The notes beneath the pieces were generated by a model. The model was not told the DNA's origin and did no database searches. It saw nothing but the letters and a program-made list of their open reading frames with translations. The translations under genes were made by a program, and so were the position numbers. A DNA stretch of 30,938 nt, taken from Lentimicrobiaceae bacterium (GTDB lineage Bacteria; Bacteroidota; Bacteroidia; Bacteroidales; WCHB1-69). Below, in pieces: positions 7,863-14,844 of the stretch. The stretch lies in contig WQWP01000007.1 of NCBI GenBank assembly GCA_009787485.1, positions 1-30,938 on the forward strand, written 5' to 3'. Each line of letters opens with the position of its first letter. Position 1 is the stretch's first letter.

Positions 7863-8903
7863 ATGAAAAAAAGATTGGTAATAATTGTTTTGGCAGGATA
7901 TTTTATTTTTCCTGCATTGGGTCAACATCCACCCCAAGACAAAAATTGGGAAGTGGTTTTTCAGGATGATTTTAGTTCATTTACTCATGGTCAGCGATGG
8001 TATGTATCTAATGGGATTCGTACAGAAAATGAGCCACAACATTATCTTCCTGATAATGTAAACATTGTAAATGGGGAACTTGTTCTAACAGCCAAAAAAG
8101 AAAACTATCATTGTACAAGGCCTAATTGTAATTGTGGCGGTGGCACATATAATTATACTTCCGGTAAAATTGTATCTTATAATAATAGTAAATTGTATCA
8201 CTACGGTTATTATGAGATGTATGCAAAATTACCCGTTGGTTTAGGATTGTTCCCTGCTTTTTGGCTTTGGTCTGAAGAGTACTCAGGCCCCGATTGTGTG
8301 TGGTATAATGAAATAGATATTATGGAGGCAGGCGGATGCAACTCAACTATAACCACAACTAATTATAGGGAGTTTTGCAAGAGTCTCGAACACCCTAATA
8401 AAGTTGCTGTCCCTCATCCTTGCAATTACGCCAATAGTTTTCATTGGTATGGCGTGGAATGGGATCAAGATAAAATTACATGGTATATTGACAGAAAAGT
8501 GGTTAGACAAGTAAGACATACAGGAATGCAGCATCGTATGCAGATTATAATTAATCTTGCATTATTCCCTTCTTGGAGTGATTGTCAAGCAGACGGGTCG
8601 CCGCTTTTTGTTCATATGTATATTGACACGGTGAATGCTTATCAATTAAAATACGATTGCAAAAAGGTAGTTAACGAAATAGATTTTGCTACATGGACAG
8701 ATGATGATTATAGGGTAAAGAAATCTATCACCATGAGTAGTGTTACCAGTGTTACCATTCCGCCAGGAAGTAACATCTATTTACGGGCAACTGATTTTAT
8801 AGAGTTGAACAATGGTTTTGAAGTACCGTCCGGAACGGAGCTGTATTTGGATATTAATCCTTGTGATATTACTGCCCGAGTCCAGAAGAAATTAGAAGAA
8901 TAG
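7863..8903 (+). CDS. GH16 family glycoside hydrolase (endo-glucanase/laminarinase type)
   Basis: A 346-residue secreted enzyme. Residues 1-20 are a signal peptide (cleavage after ALG). The GH16 jelly roll spans about 30-275: VVFQDDF, a GELVLTA strand, GYYEMYAKLP and the active-site signature EIDIMEA, giving nucleophile Glu150, Asp152 and acid/base Glu155. Family members cleave internal beta-1,3 or mixed-linkage glucans, or galactans such as agar and carrageenan; the exact substrate cannot be read from sequence. A Cys-rich loop (residues 84-91, CTRPNCNC) is unusual. The C-terminal 60 residues (ITMSSVTSVTIPPGSNIYLRA, then IELNNGFEVPSGTELYLDI) resemble the repeated-strand domain often found near the ends of Bacteroidota secreted proteins. 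No classical T9SS tail follows. Confidence 0.85.
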   Translation: MKKRLVIIVLAGYFIFPALGQHPPQDKNWEVVFQDDFSSFTHGQRWYVSNGIRTENEPQHYLPDNVNIVNGELVLTAKKENYHCTRPNCNCGGGTYNYTSGKIVSYNNSKLYHYGYYEMYAKLPVGLGLFPAFWLWSEEYSGPDCVWYNEIDIMEAGGCNSTITTTNYREFCKSLEHPNKVAVPHPCNYANSFHWYGVEWDQDKITWYIDRKVVRQVRHTGMQHRMQIIINLALFPSWSDCQADGSPLFVHMYIDTVNAYQLKYDCKKVVNEIDFATWTDDDYRVKKSITMSSVTSVTIPPGSNIYLRATDFIELNNGFEVPSGTELYLDINPCDITARVQKKLEE

Positions 8904-8981
8904 TTGTTGTGAGCAAGTTGTACTGTATTATTGAAAGTCACGACTGAAAAGAAAGCAAAAAAACACATAACGCACTGACAC

Positions 8982-9106
8982 ACAACGAGCGGTTTTATGA
9001 GATGTCGGCATTACCTTCGTCGGAAAATATTACTACTTTTGCACGCCGTTTGCTTCGTGGGGAAGTGTGTGAGAGCCGCCACCTCATAAAGCCGCCGGCA
9101 CGTTGT
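8982..9106 (+). repeat. 125-bp palindrome-ended element, copy A
   Basis: The element starts ACAACGAGC and ends GGCACGTTGT. Its two ends can pair over roughly 21 bp (for example TTTATGAG with CTCATAAA), leaving a 4-base bulge on one side. Bases 9006-9106 match copy B (10194-10294) with a single difference; the first 24 bases are more diverged. It contains TACTTTTGC at 9034-9042, a possible -7 promoter box reading into the truncated restriction-methylase gene, and supplies that gene's first 35 codons. Confidence 0.8.
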
Positions 9107-9739
9107 AGGCAATGCGGCAGACGCAGTAAAACCCTTGAACACCCATTTCTGAAAGTAGGCAGCAACAAGAAAATCCCTATAAAACTTGTTCCAGATTACA
9201 TTCAGGTGGAAAATAACTACGCTTGGGTACTGGATGCTAAATCTCCTAATCAACGAGTAAATGATTACGAAAATGTTGAGCAGGTTTATAGTTATGCCTC
9301 ACATCCCGATATAAGAAGCACATATTTTGCAATTTGCAATGGTTTAGAGTTTTCATTGTACCGCAGGGATTCCAACAACACGCCAAAACTCCAGTTCTCA
9401 CTTGATGAGATTGAGCATTATTGGGACATACTCAATAAATATCTATCTCCAAATAGCTTTCAGGTCGGCAAAAATTTTACATACGATATTCCCGGTAATA
9501 CCTCAGGTTTTGACTATGCAACACGTCAATTACTTGAAGAAATTCCAGTAAAAAAGCGTGCTTCAAAAATTCATTTTGGAGTTCATGGGTATTTTACAAA
9601 ACAATCATGGAATGTTGTAGCAGAATATATTAAGAATTTTAGCAAACCCAGCGATTTGATCCTTGACCCTTTCGGCGGAAGTGGAGTAACAGCTATTGAA
9701 GCAATAGCGGCTCTATTGGCAAGATTGCGGCATTACTAG
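9002..9739 (+). pseudogene. Truncated restriction nuclease/DNA methyltransferase fusion
   Basis: The open frame is 245 codons, but both ends are foreign to the family. Codons 1-35 are translated from the 125-bp repeat element. From about residue 50 the protein resembles the N-terminal nuclease domain of type I-like restriction proteins (LVPDYI with Asp65, then VLDAKSPNQ with Asp78 and Lys80, a PD-(D/E)xK pattern). Residues about 195-232 begin a DNA methyltransferase with motif I, LDPFGGSGVTAIEA (Asp222 to Gly228). The frame then stops at residue 245, before the rest of the methyltransferase fold and its catalytic motif, so methylation is not expected. An ISAs1 transposase remnant follows on the other strand. 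This is most likely a dead fragment of a restriction-modification gene. Whether the nuclease piece is expressed is unknown. Confidence 0.7.
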
Positions 9740-9937
9740 GGCAAACGCATTAAAAAAATAGTTTTAGCCAACTATTTCACTTCAAGTTCATAAAACCTTT
9801 TTTTTCGATGTAATGTTTGCAATTTTCAGGAAATTGGAGGTTTTTTATTCAAAAAAAGGAAGGAATATTAGTTCATTTTCCGCAAAATGAACAAAGTGTT
9901 AATAATGAACAGTTTAGAAATTGTCCTTGCCGGTCGT

Positions 9938-10171
9938 CTATTGATTCAACAATCCTAAGATTTTCCAAAGATATTCATCTACCCAGCCTGCGATTTTCCG
10001 TTTCCTTCTAATGCTTATTTTCCGTTCTTCTTTTCTTAACAGATTCAATGCGAGCTTACTAACCATTGAAAAATTTTGTGCGGCATACCCTTCCCGTTTT
10101 GCTGACTTGTCCTCGTTCATAGCAACGTCAAGCACCCAATGAACTTTATTCTCTATTTCCCAGTGACTTCT
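9938..10171 (-). pseudogene. ISAs1-family transposase remnant (C-terminal end)
   Basis: About 78 codons of an ISAs1-type DDE transposase: VRSHWEIENKVHWVLDVAMN followed by EDKSAKREGYAAQNFSMVSKLALNLL and a basic tail ending WKILGLLNQ. HW-IEN-HWVLDV-ED is the family's highly conserved region around the final catalytic Glu. Full-length members are roughly 370 residues, so only the last fifth remains. The upstream part ends where copy B of the 125-bp element begins, suggesting deletion or replacement at that point. No intact terminal inverted repeats of the IS were found. It cannot be active. Confidence 0.8.
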
Positions 10172-10294
10172 AACGGGCAGTTTTGCGTGATAGCGGCATT
10201 ACCTTCGTCGGAAAATATTACTACTTTTGCACGCCGTTTGCTTCGTGGGGAAGTGTGTGAGAGCCGCCACCTCATAAAGCCGCCGGCTCGTTGT
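10170..10294 (+). repeat. 125-bp palindrome-ended element, copy B
   Basis: The same length as copy A. From 10194 it is identical except one base (t10288 for a9100). The left 24 bases are related but carry several differences, so the terminal pairing is weaker here. It again contains a TACTTTTGC promoter-like box and ends GGCTCGTTGT. It separates the ISAs1 remnant from the broken vapC gene. Confidence 0.8.
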
Positions 10295-10357
10295 GCGAAT
10301 ATAGCCGGGCGCGATCCGTTGAAAAGAACAAATCACCGAAAGGAGAATACCGGAGTT

Positions 10358-10571
10358 TTACGTCAACTCAAACAATTCCACTTTTGGAATGTGCGAAAAG
10401 TCTTTTTTGTTGAGTGTCAAGATTTTAGCATTTTGAACAAGTGCAGTTGCAGCGATGAGCGCATCCGGTAACTTCAATTTGTGGGATAAACAGTACTGTT
10501 TGACTAAATCTACCGATTGCAGGATTGTTTTTGTAATACTCAATAAATATATTTGAATCAACAAGTATCAT
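10358..10571 (-). pseudogene. VapC-type PIN-domain toxin, internally deleted and frameshifted
   Basis: The gene starts at ATG 10571 with the PIN N-terminus MILVDSNIFIEYYKNNPAI (Asp5 and Glu11 are the usual metal ligands), overlapping the antitoxin stop in an ATGA arrangement. Right after that, the toxin's C-terminal half continues in another frame: SVDLVKQYCLSHKL, then KLPDALIAATAL and LNKKDF, ending at 10358. Intact VapC proteins are about 130 residues; here some 50-60 middle residues are missing and the two halves are out of frame. The RNase toxin should therefore be inactive. The breakpoint lies near 10510-10520. Confidence 0.8.
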
Positions 10572-10798
10572 ACAGTAGTTTTTTCATTTATCCCCCATGC
10601 TTCGTTCCGGAGTTTCTCTCCATCTATAGCATAATCTTGCCACATGCCGCGAGTTTTTGAGAAAAGTTGGGAGAAACTTTTATTTTTCTGTTTTTTCTCC
10701 TCTGTTATTACCACATCTACATTCCACGAATTGAAAAGCCCCATCAATACATTCATTTGCATATTGTCAATACCGTTTTGTAATAATATTTGGGTCAT
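10568..10798 (-). CDS. VapB-like antitoxin
   Basis: A 76-residue protein whose second half, FSQLFSKTRGMWQDYAIDGEKLRNEAWG, matches the toxin-binding tail of antitoxins paired with PIN toxins (pattern FSKT-G-W-DY-ID---LR-EAW). The first half should carry the dimerisation and DNA-binding part but has no motif I can identify. The stop codon overlaps the vapC start by four bases, a classic antitoxin-toxin layout. TATCTTTGC at 10831-10823 is a plausible -7 box, leaving a leader of about 20 bases. Because its toxin is deleted, this antitoxin appears orphaned; it could still neutralise a related toxin elsewhere, which is speculation. Confidence 0.7.
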   Translation of the reverse strand: MTQILLQNGIDNMQMNVLMGLFNSWNVDVVITEEKKQKNKSFSQLFSKTRGMWQDYAIDGEKLRNEAWGINEKTTV

Positions 10799-11244
10799 TT
10801 TCCTTTGTTTTTAATAACAGCGGCAAAGATATTTTTTTTGAATGACAAAGAAAAAAATAGCAAAAAGAATGATCACTCCGCCACCCCCGCCCAACCACCC
10901 GAAAACAGTATAGGCAGGAAAAATGATTTTTTGAAAACTTGATTTCTTTCTTGCTCTTGAAAATTCGACACTTTCAACCTCTGTAGTGATACTGACGTTT
11001 TTTTAAAGCAATAGTAATGACGGAAAACGGTTGGCGGTTTTGAGTTCCTTGCTAACAAATTCTCATATGAAGCTCTTGTAAAAAATAAAAACTTTAACGA
11101 TTTTCCCCTGATTTAATAATACATTTTTTTTATATTCTAAAAAAATATCATTATTTCGCGTCTGAAATTTTCTAAAATACCGTCAGCTAAAGCTGACGGC
11201 AATGAGTTTTTTAATTTTTAAATCTTAAATCTTTAAATCATTTT
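10799..11244. other. Gene-free region before glyS
   Basis: This 446-base stretch shows no convincing gene. It holds the vapB promoter box near 10824-10831, a GC-rich patch (10875-10900), an AT-rich run, a CCGTCAG palindrome at 11180-11199 and, next to glyS, short TTTAAATC-type direct repeats (11208-11240). A glyS promoter is not obvious; TTATTTCGCG near 11151-11160 is the closest -7-like sequence. Confidence 0.5.
11180..11199. repeat. CCGTCAG palindrome, copy 2
   Basis: CCGTCAGCT-aa-AGCTGACGG, in the opposite orientation to copies 1 and 3 (the CATTG flank is on the other strand), 45 bases upstream of glyS. Confidence 0.85.
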
Positions 11245-12747
11245 ATGGCAAACCAAGACGAATTATTTAAACAGATCATCGCACACGCAAAAGAATACGG
11301 GTATATTTTCCCTTCCAGTGAAATTTACGACGGGTTGAGCGCCGTTTACGATTATGGGCAATATGGCGTAGAGCTCAAAAACAACATCAAACAGTATTGG
11401 TGGCGCGCTATGGTGCAGTTTCACGAAAATATTGTAGGGATTGACAGCGCTATTTTTATGCACCCTACCGTGTGGAAAGCTTCCGGGCACGTGGACGCAT
11501 TTAACGACCCACTCATTGACAATAAAGATTCTAAAAAAAGATACCGCGCCGATGTGCTGATTGAAGATTTTCTCCAAAAATTGGAAGAAAAAATTGAAAA
11601 AGAGGTCGAAAAAGCAAAAAAGAAATTTGAAAATTTTGACGAAGCGTTATTTCGTAAAACCAATCCGAATGTTTTAAGAAGTCAGGAGAAAATAGATGCG
11701 GTAAGTTATCGTTTTGCAGCTTTAATGAATGAAACCGATTTAGCCGGCATCAAGTCGTTAATTGAAGAGTTGGAGATAGCCTGTCCTGTTTCTGGCACCA
11801 AAAACTGGACGGATGTGCGCCAGTTTAATTTGATGTTTGCCACGCAAATGGGCTCTGTAGCAGAGGGCGCCGACACCATTTACCTGCGTCCGGAAACTGC
11901 CCAGGGTATTTTTGTGAACTTTTTAAATGTGTATAAAACCGGCAGGATGAAAATTCCGTTTGGCATTGCACAAATTGGGAAAGCATTTCGCAATGAAATT
12001 GTGGCGCGGCAGTTTATTTTCCGCATGCGCGAGTTTGAACAAATGGAAATGCAGTTTTTTGTGCGCCCGGGCGAAGAGTTGAAATGGTTTGAATATTGGA
12101 AAGAAGCACGCAAAAAATGGCTCCTTTCTTTGGGTATCAGTGAAGAGAATTGCCGTTTTCACGACCATGAAAAATTGGCGCATTATGCCAACGCCGCTAC
12201 CGATATTGAGTACCGTTTTCCGTTCGGTTTCAAAGAGTTGGAAGGGATCCATTCGCGTACCGATTTCGATTTGAGTCAACATGAAAAATACTCCGGCAAG
12301 AAACTGCGCTATTTCGATCCGGAAACGAACGAAAGTTATGTGCCTTATGTAGTTGAAACCTCCATCGGCGTAGATCGCATGTTTTTGGCGGTGTTGAGTA
12401 ATGCTTATACGGAAGAAACGCTTCCCGACGGCTCTACACGTGTAGTGCTGAGGATTCCCGCCCAATTGGCGCCCATCAAAGCAGCCGTGTTGCCTTTAGT
12501 AAAAAAAGATGGTCTTCCGGAAAAAGCGCGCGAAATTATGGATATGCTGAAACCGCAAATGATGTGCCAATACGATGATAAAGACGCCATTGGACGTCGT
12601 TACCGCAGGCAAGACGCCATTGGAACACCTTATTGCATTACCATTGATAATCAAACCTTAATAGATGATACGATAACCATTCGCGAACGCGATTCTATGC
12701 AACAGAAAAGGGTAAAAATTGATGAAATAAAAAAAGAGATTGTCTAA
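11245..12747 (+). CDS. glyS: Glycyl-tRNA synthetase, single-chain (alpha2) type
   Basis: A class II aminoacyl-tRNA synthetase that charges tRNA-Gly, 500 residues long, normal for the eukaryote/archaea-like homodimeric form used by Bacteroidota. The N-terminus (FKQIIAHAKEYGYIFPSSEIYDGLSAVYDYG) and WKASGHVDAFNDPL are signature segments. Motif 2 is visible as AFRNEIVARQFIFRMREFEQMEMQFF (about 247-272, loop included) and motif 3 as GVDRMFLAVL (about 375). The last 100 residues form the anticodon-binding domain (RIPAQLAPIKAAVLPLVKKD to DTITIRERDSMQQ). The start ATG follows an AT-rich leader without a Shine-Dalgarno sequence. A strong bidirectional terminator follows immediately. Confidence 0.97.
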   Translation: MANQDELFKQIIAHAKEYGYIFPSSEIYDGLSAVYDYGQYGVELKNNIKQYWWRAMVQFHENIVGIDSAIFMHPTVWKASGHVDAFNDPLIDNKDSKKRYRADVLIEDFLQKLEEKIEKEVEKAKKKFENFDEALFRKTNPNVLRSQEKIDAVSYRFAALMNETDLAGIKSLIEELEIACPVSGTKNWTDVRQFNLMFATQMGSVAEGADTIYLRPETAQGIFVNFLNVYKTGRMKIPFGIAQIGKAFRNEIVARQFIFRMREFEQMEMQFFVRPGEELKWFEYWKEARKKWLLSLGISEENCRFHDHEKLAHYANAATDIEYRFPFGFKELEGIHSRTDFDLSQHEKYSGKKLRYFDPETNESYVPYVVETSIGVDRMFLAVLSNAYTEETLPDGSTRVVLRIPAQLAPIKAAVLPLVKKDGLPEKAREIMDMLKPQMMCQYDDKDAIGRRYRRQDAIGTPYCITIDNQTLIDDTITIRERDSMQQKRVKIDEIKKEIV

Positions 12748-12751
12748 AAAT

Positions 12752-12783
12752 AAAAACGGCTGAATTTTCATTCAGCCGTTTTT
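12752..12783. terminator. Bidirectional intrinsic terminator between glyS and the FGE lipoprotein gene
   Basis: A perfect 13-bp stem, AAAAACGGCTGAA paired with TTCAGCCGTTTTT, with a 6-base loop. Because the stem begins with A's and ends with T's it can terminate transcription from both strands, which fits the convergent genes glyS (plus) and the BIG2-FGE gene (minus). Confidence 0.92.
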
Positions 12784-12786
12784 GCA

Positions 12787-13866
12787 TTATTCAACCGACA
12801 TTGCTAAACGAATGCCGAGATGACCCGGCATCATCGGTGGGGATGGAGCATATCGAGCCGAAACGCGACAGAATCCGTTCTCTTTACCTTCATGATATTG
12901 AAGGTCAAGATAGCTACCACCACGCGCTACATGTTGAATACCCGCAGTGTCTTGCGGATTTATCCAAATATTTAATGTTGAATCATATCCTGTTCTAAAT
13001 TTTACTGAATCATAGCGTGCATAAAAACTACTGCACCATTCCCATACATTGCCGCTCATATCATAAATATCTAATTCATTTGGGTTTTTTCCACCTACAG
13101 GATGAGTTTGTCCGTTGGGATGTTTTTCAGTAGCAGAATTACCGCTATGCCAAGCTACATCATTAAGGATATTACTGCCACTGTATTTGTATCCGTTGCT
13201 TTTGTTGCCTCCGCGTGCTGCATATTCCCATTCTGCTTCTGTAGCCAAACGATAGTTTTTGTTGGGAAAAGCCTCATTTAATCTCAAAAGGAACTCCTCT
13301 ATATCATCTAAATTTATATTTTCAACAGGATGATAATCTCCTTTAAACAAACTTGGATTACTTCTCATCATAGCTCTCCATTCTCTTTGCGTTACAGGAT
13401 ATTGAGCTATGTAGTAATCACTTAATTGTACATTTAAAGTAGGGGTTTCGTTATGTTGGCATTGGCCATCCGTACAACCCATGACAAATGTTCCACCCGT
13501 TACACGTATCATTACCGGTTCTATAGGTGTTGGCGTGATTACAGTTACCTTACACCTTGCTGTGAAGTTGCCATCATTAGTGGTAACGGTAATTGTTGCT
13601 TCACCTATAGCTCTTGCGATGATTGCGCCTCTCGCAGGTGCTATCACGGAAACAACATCGGGGTTGTCGCTTGTCCAACTTACGATTTTGTTAGCAGCAT
13701 CGCTCGGACTTACAGTTGCATATAAGGTTGCTGTTTCGCCAACGAAGAGTTCCAGCTCGTTGTAATCAATAGTTACGCCGGTTACAGCTTTGTCTTTGTT
13801 ACAGGCAACAGCAGCTACAATCAGTAATGCCACAACTACAATAAAATAGAATAAGTTTCTTTTCAT
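12787..13866 (-). CDS. Lipoprotein with BIG2 and formylglycine-generating-enzyme-like (SUMF1) domains
   Basis: A 359-residue lipoprotein (lipobox AAVAC, Cys22). A BIG2 Ig-like domain spans about 27-110. The rest is an FGE-sulfatase/SUMF1 fold: VTGGTFVMGC, then the motifs YPVTQREWRAMM, RLATEAEWEYAARGG, GNVWEWCSSFY and HVARGGSY, ending GHLGIRLAMS. True FGE oxidises a Cys in sulfatases; most Bacteroidota lipoproteins of this architecture lack that role and are thought to be structural or binding proteins, including gliding and T9SS-associated GldK-like ones. No sulfatase lies in the window, so an enzymatic role is not supported. The gene is transcribed alone from the promoter at 13987-14015 and ends at the shared terminator. 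Confidence 0.85.
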   Translation of the reverse strand: MKRNLFYFIVVVALLIVAAVACNKDKAVTGVTIDYNELELFVGETATLYATVSPSDAANKIVSWTSDNPDVVSVIAPARGAIIARAIGEATITVTTNDGNFTARCKVTVITPTPIEPVMIRVTGGTFVMGCTDGQCQHNETPTLNVQLSDYYIAQYPVTQREWRAMMRSNPSLFKGDYHPVENINLDDIEEFLLRLNEAFPNKNYRLATEAEWEYAARGGNKSNGYKYSGSNILNDVAWHSGNSATEKHPNGQTHPVGGKNPNELDIYDMSGNVWEWCSSFYARYDSVKFRTGYDSTLNIWINPQDTAGIQHVARGGSYLDLQYHEGKENGFCRVSARYAPSPPMMPGHLGIRLAMSVE

Positions 13867-13986
13867 AAGATTTATTATTTTAGTTTTTCCTTACTCGTAT
13901 GGCTTTTCGGGTTTCGCCTCGTTTTTTAGCCGGTTTCAGAACTCCGGTTTTTGTCTTATTAAGAATAACAAGATTTTTCAAGGGTG

Positions 13987-14015
13987 CAAAAGTAATAATA
14001 TTTTTTGAAATTCAA
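13987..14015 (-). promoter_or_regulatory. Promoter of the BIG2-FGE lipoprotein gene
   Basis: On the minus strand TTG at 14015-14013 is followed 18 bases later by TACTTTTG at 13994-13987, then CACCC. This fits the Bacteroidota -33/-7 consensus. Transcription would start near 13980, giving a leader of about 110 bases. Confidence 0.65.
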
Positions 14016-14035
14016 GTGTTGGGTAAATCTTTTAT

Positions 14036-14082
14036 TTTGCACACAGATGACACAGATGACCCAGATAAACACAGATTTTATT
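14036..14082. repeat. Degenerate CACAGATGA repeat
   Basis: Three to four imperfect copies of ACACAGATGA/ACCCAGATAA lie just past, and slightly into, the end of the NarI-like gene. The same motif family (TCATCTGTGTGC) forms the end of the repeat inserted in lnt at about 17166-17175. It is an interspersed repeat of unknown function. Confidence 0.55.
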
Positions 14083-14758
14083 TTTTGGGAGGCCACGTGC
14101 CGCGCCTTCCGTAGAAAAAACCAAGATGATAACGTGCTGCAAAATAATATATTACATGCTTCAATTTGCTAAAAGGTAGGTATAAAAACAATAATGTTGC
14201 CGCCAAAAAATAAGTACAAATAATGTCGGCATGAATGTTTGAAGAAAAATATTGGTGAAAAATATCGTGAAAAGCAAATGCTATGAATAATATAGCTGAT
14301 ACTAAATGAAATAACGTAACTAAACCGGTAGAAATATAATCATCTGCATTAGAAAAAGGACGTAGCTGCTTTGATACTATCCGCTTGATTATTAAGCCAA
14401 TTCCACAGCAGGAGCTAATTACTAAATATGTAGCAATCAACAAAGAAATGAACGTATGCCGGAAAAAAAATCCGCAAACCGCATCAAAAAATAAAAGTAG
14501 AAAACAAAATAATGCAATAAAAGAACCTATGTGAAATAATATGCCGGCAGTGTAAGTTGGCAAATGCCGGGATGCCGATTCTTTTTGCGCCGGCAACATC
14601 GCGCCTGTGTTAGAATAGAGGACACCGGCGGCTATATTTCCCGAGCTTTCGGATAAGTCTTTAGGCGCGCCCAATTTTAGGAGACGTAAAAAATGGATGA
14701 AACACATTGTAAAACAAAACAATAGAGCAACATAAGAGGCGTACATAAAATAATTCAT
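14078..14758 (-). CDS. Cytochrome b-like membrane protein, NarI/DsrM type (orphan)
   Basis: A 226-residue membrane protein with about five hydrophobic helices (near residues 4-26, 70-92, 100-125, 143-168 and 178-197). Histidines placed at or near helix ends (His76 in ILFHIGSF, His151 in TLFHLV, His201 in SKLKHVIYYF) are candidates for heme b ligands. The segments APKDLS, PFSKLKHVIYYF and the C-terminal GRRGTWPPK resemble the NarI-like membrane subunits of respiratory complexes that pair with HdrD-like iron-sulfur proteins. No iron-sulfur partner is adjacent, so it is isolated here. A -7 box (TATTTTTGC, 14795-14787) would give it a leader of about 25 bases. The family assignment is moderate; substrate and partner are unknown. 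Confidence 0.55.
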   Translation of the reverse strand: MNYFMYASYVALLFCFTMCFIHFLRLLKLGAPKDLSESSGNIAAGVLYSNTGAMLPAQKESASRHLPTYTAGILFHIGSFIALFCFLLLFFDAVCGFFFRHTFISLLIATYLVISSCCGIGLIIKRIVSKQLRPFSNADDYISTGLVTLFHLVSAILFIAFAFHDIFHQYFSSNIHADIICTYFLAATLLFLYLPFSKLKHVIYYFAARYHLGFFYGRRGTWPPKK

Positions 14759-14844
14759 AAATTAAAACGATTTGTTGTAAATGGTGGCAAAAATAGTTTT
14801 TTTTTGCCGAAACTTTAATCTTTAAATCTTTAAATTTTTAAATC

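Noticed and set aside
8982..9106. The 125-bp element as a confirmed integron attC site.
   Set aside because: The size and bulged hairpin fit, but the ends (GTTGTAG, GTTGTGC) do not match the attC core GTTRRRY and no integron integrase is visible. It is kept only as a possibility in the findings.
10873..11058. A 61-codon minus-strand frame upstream of glyS.
   Set aside because: There is no motif, signal or conserved context; the region is better described as non-coding.
11923..12465. A minus-strand open frame of 180 codons opposite glyS.
   Set aside because: It is antisense to a conserved synthetase gene with no family resemblance, so it is treated as a shadow frame.
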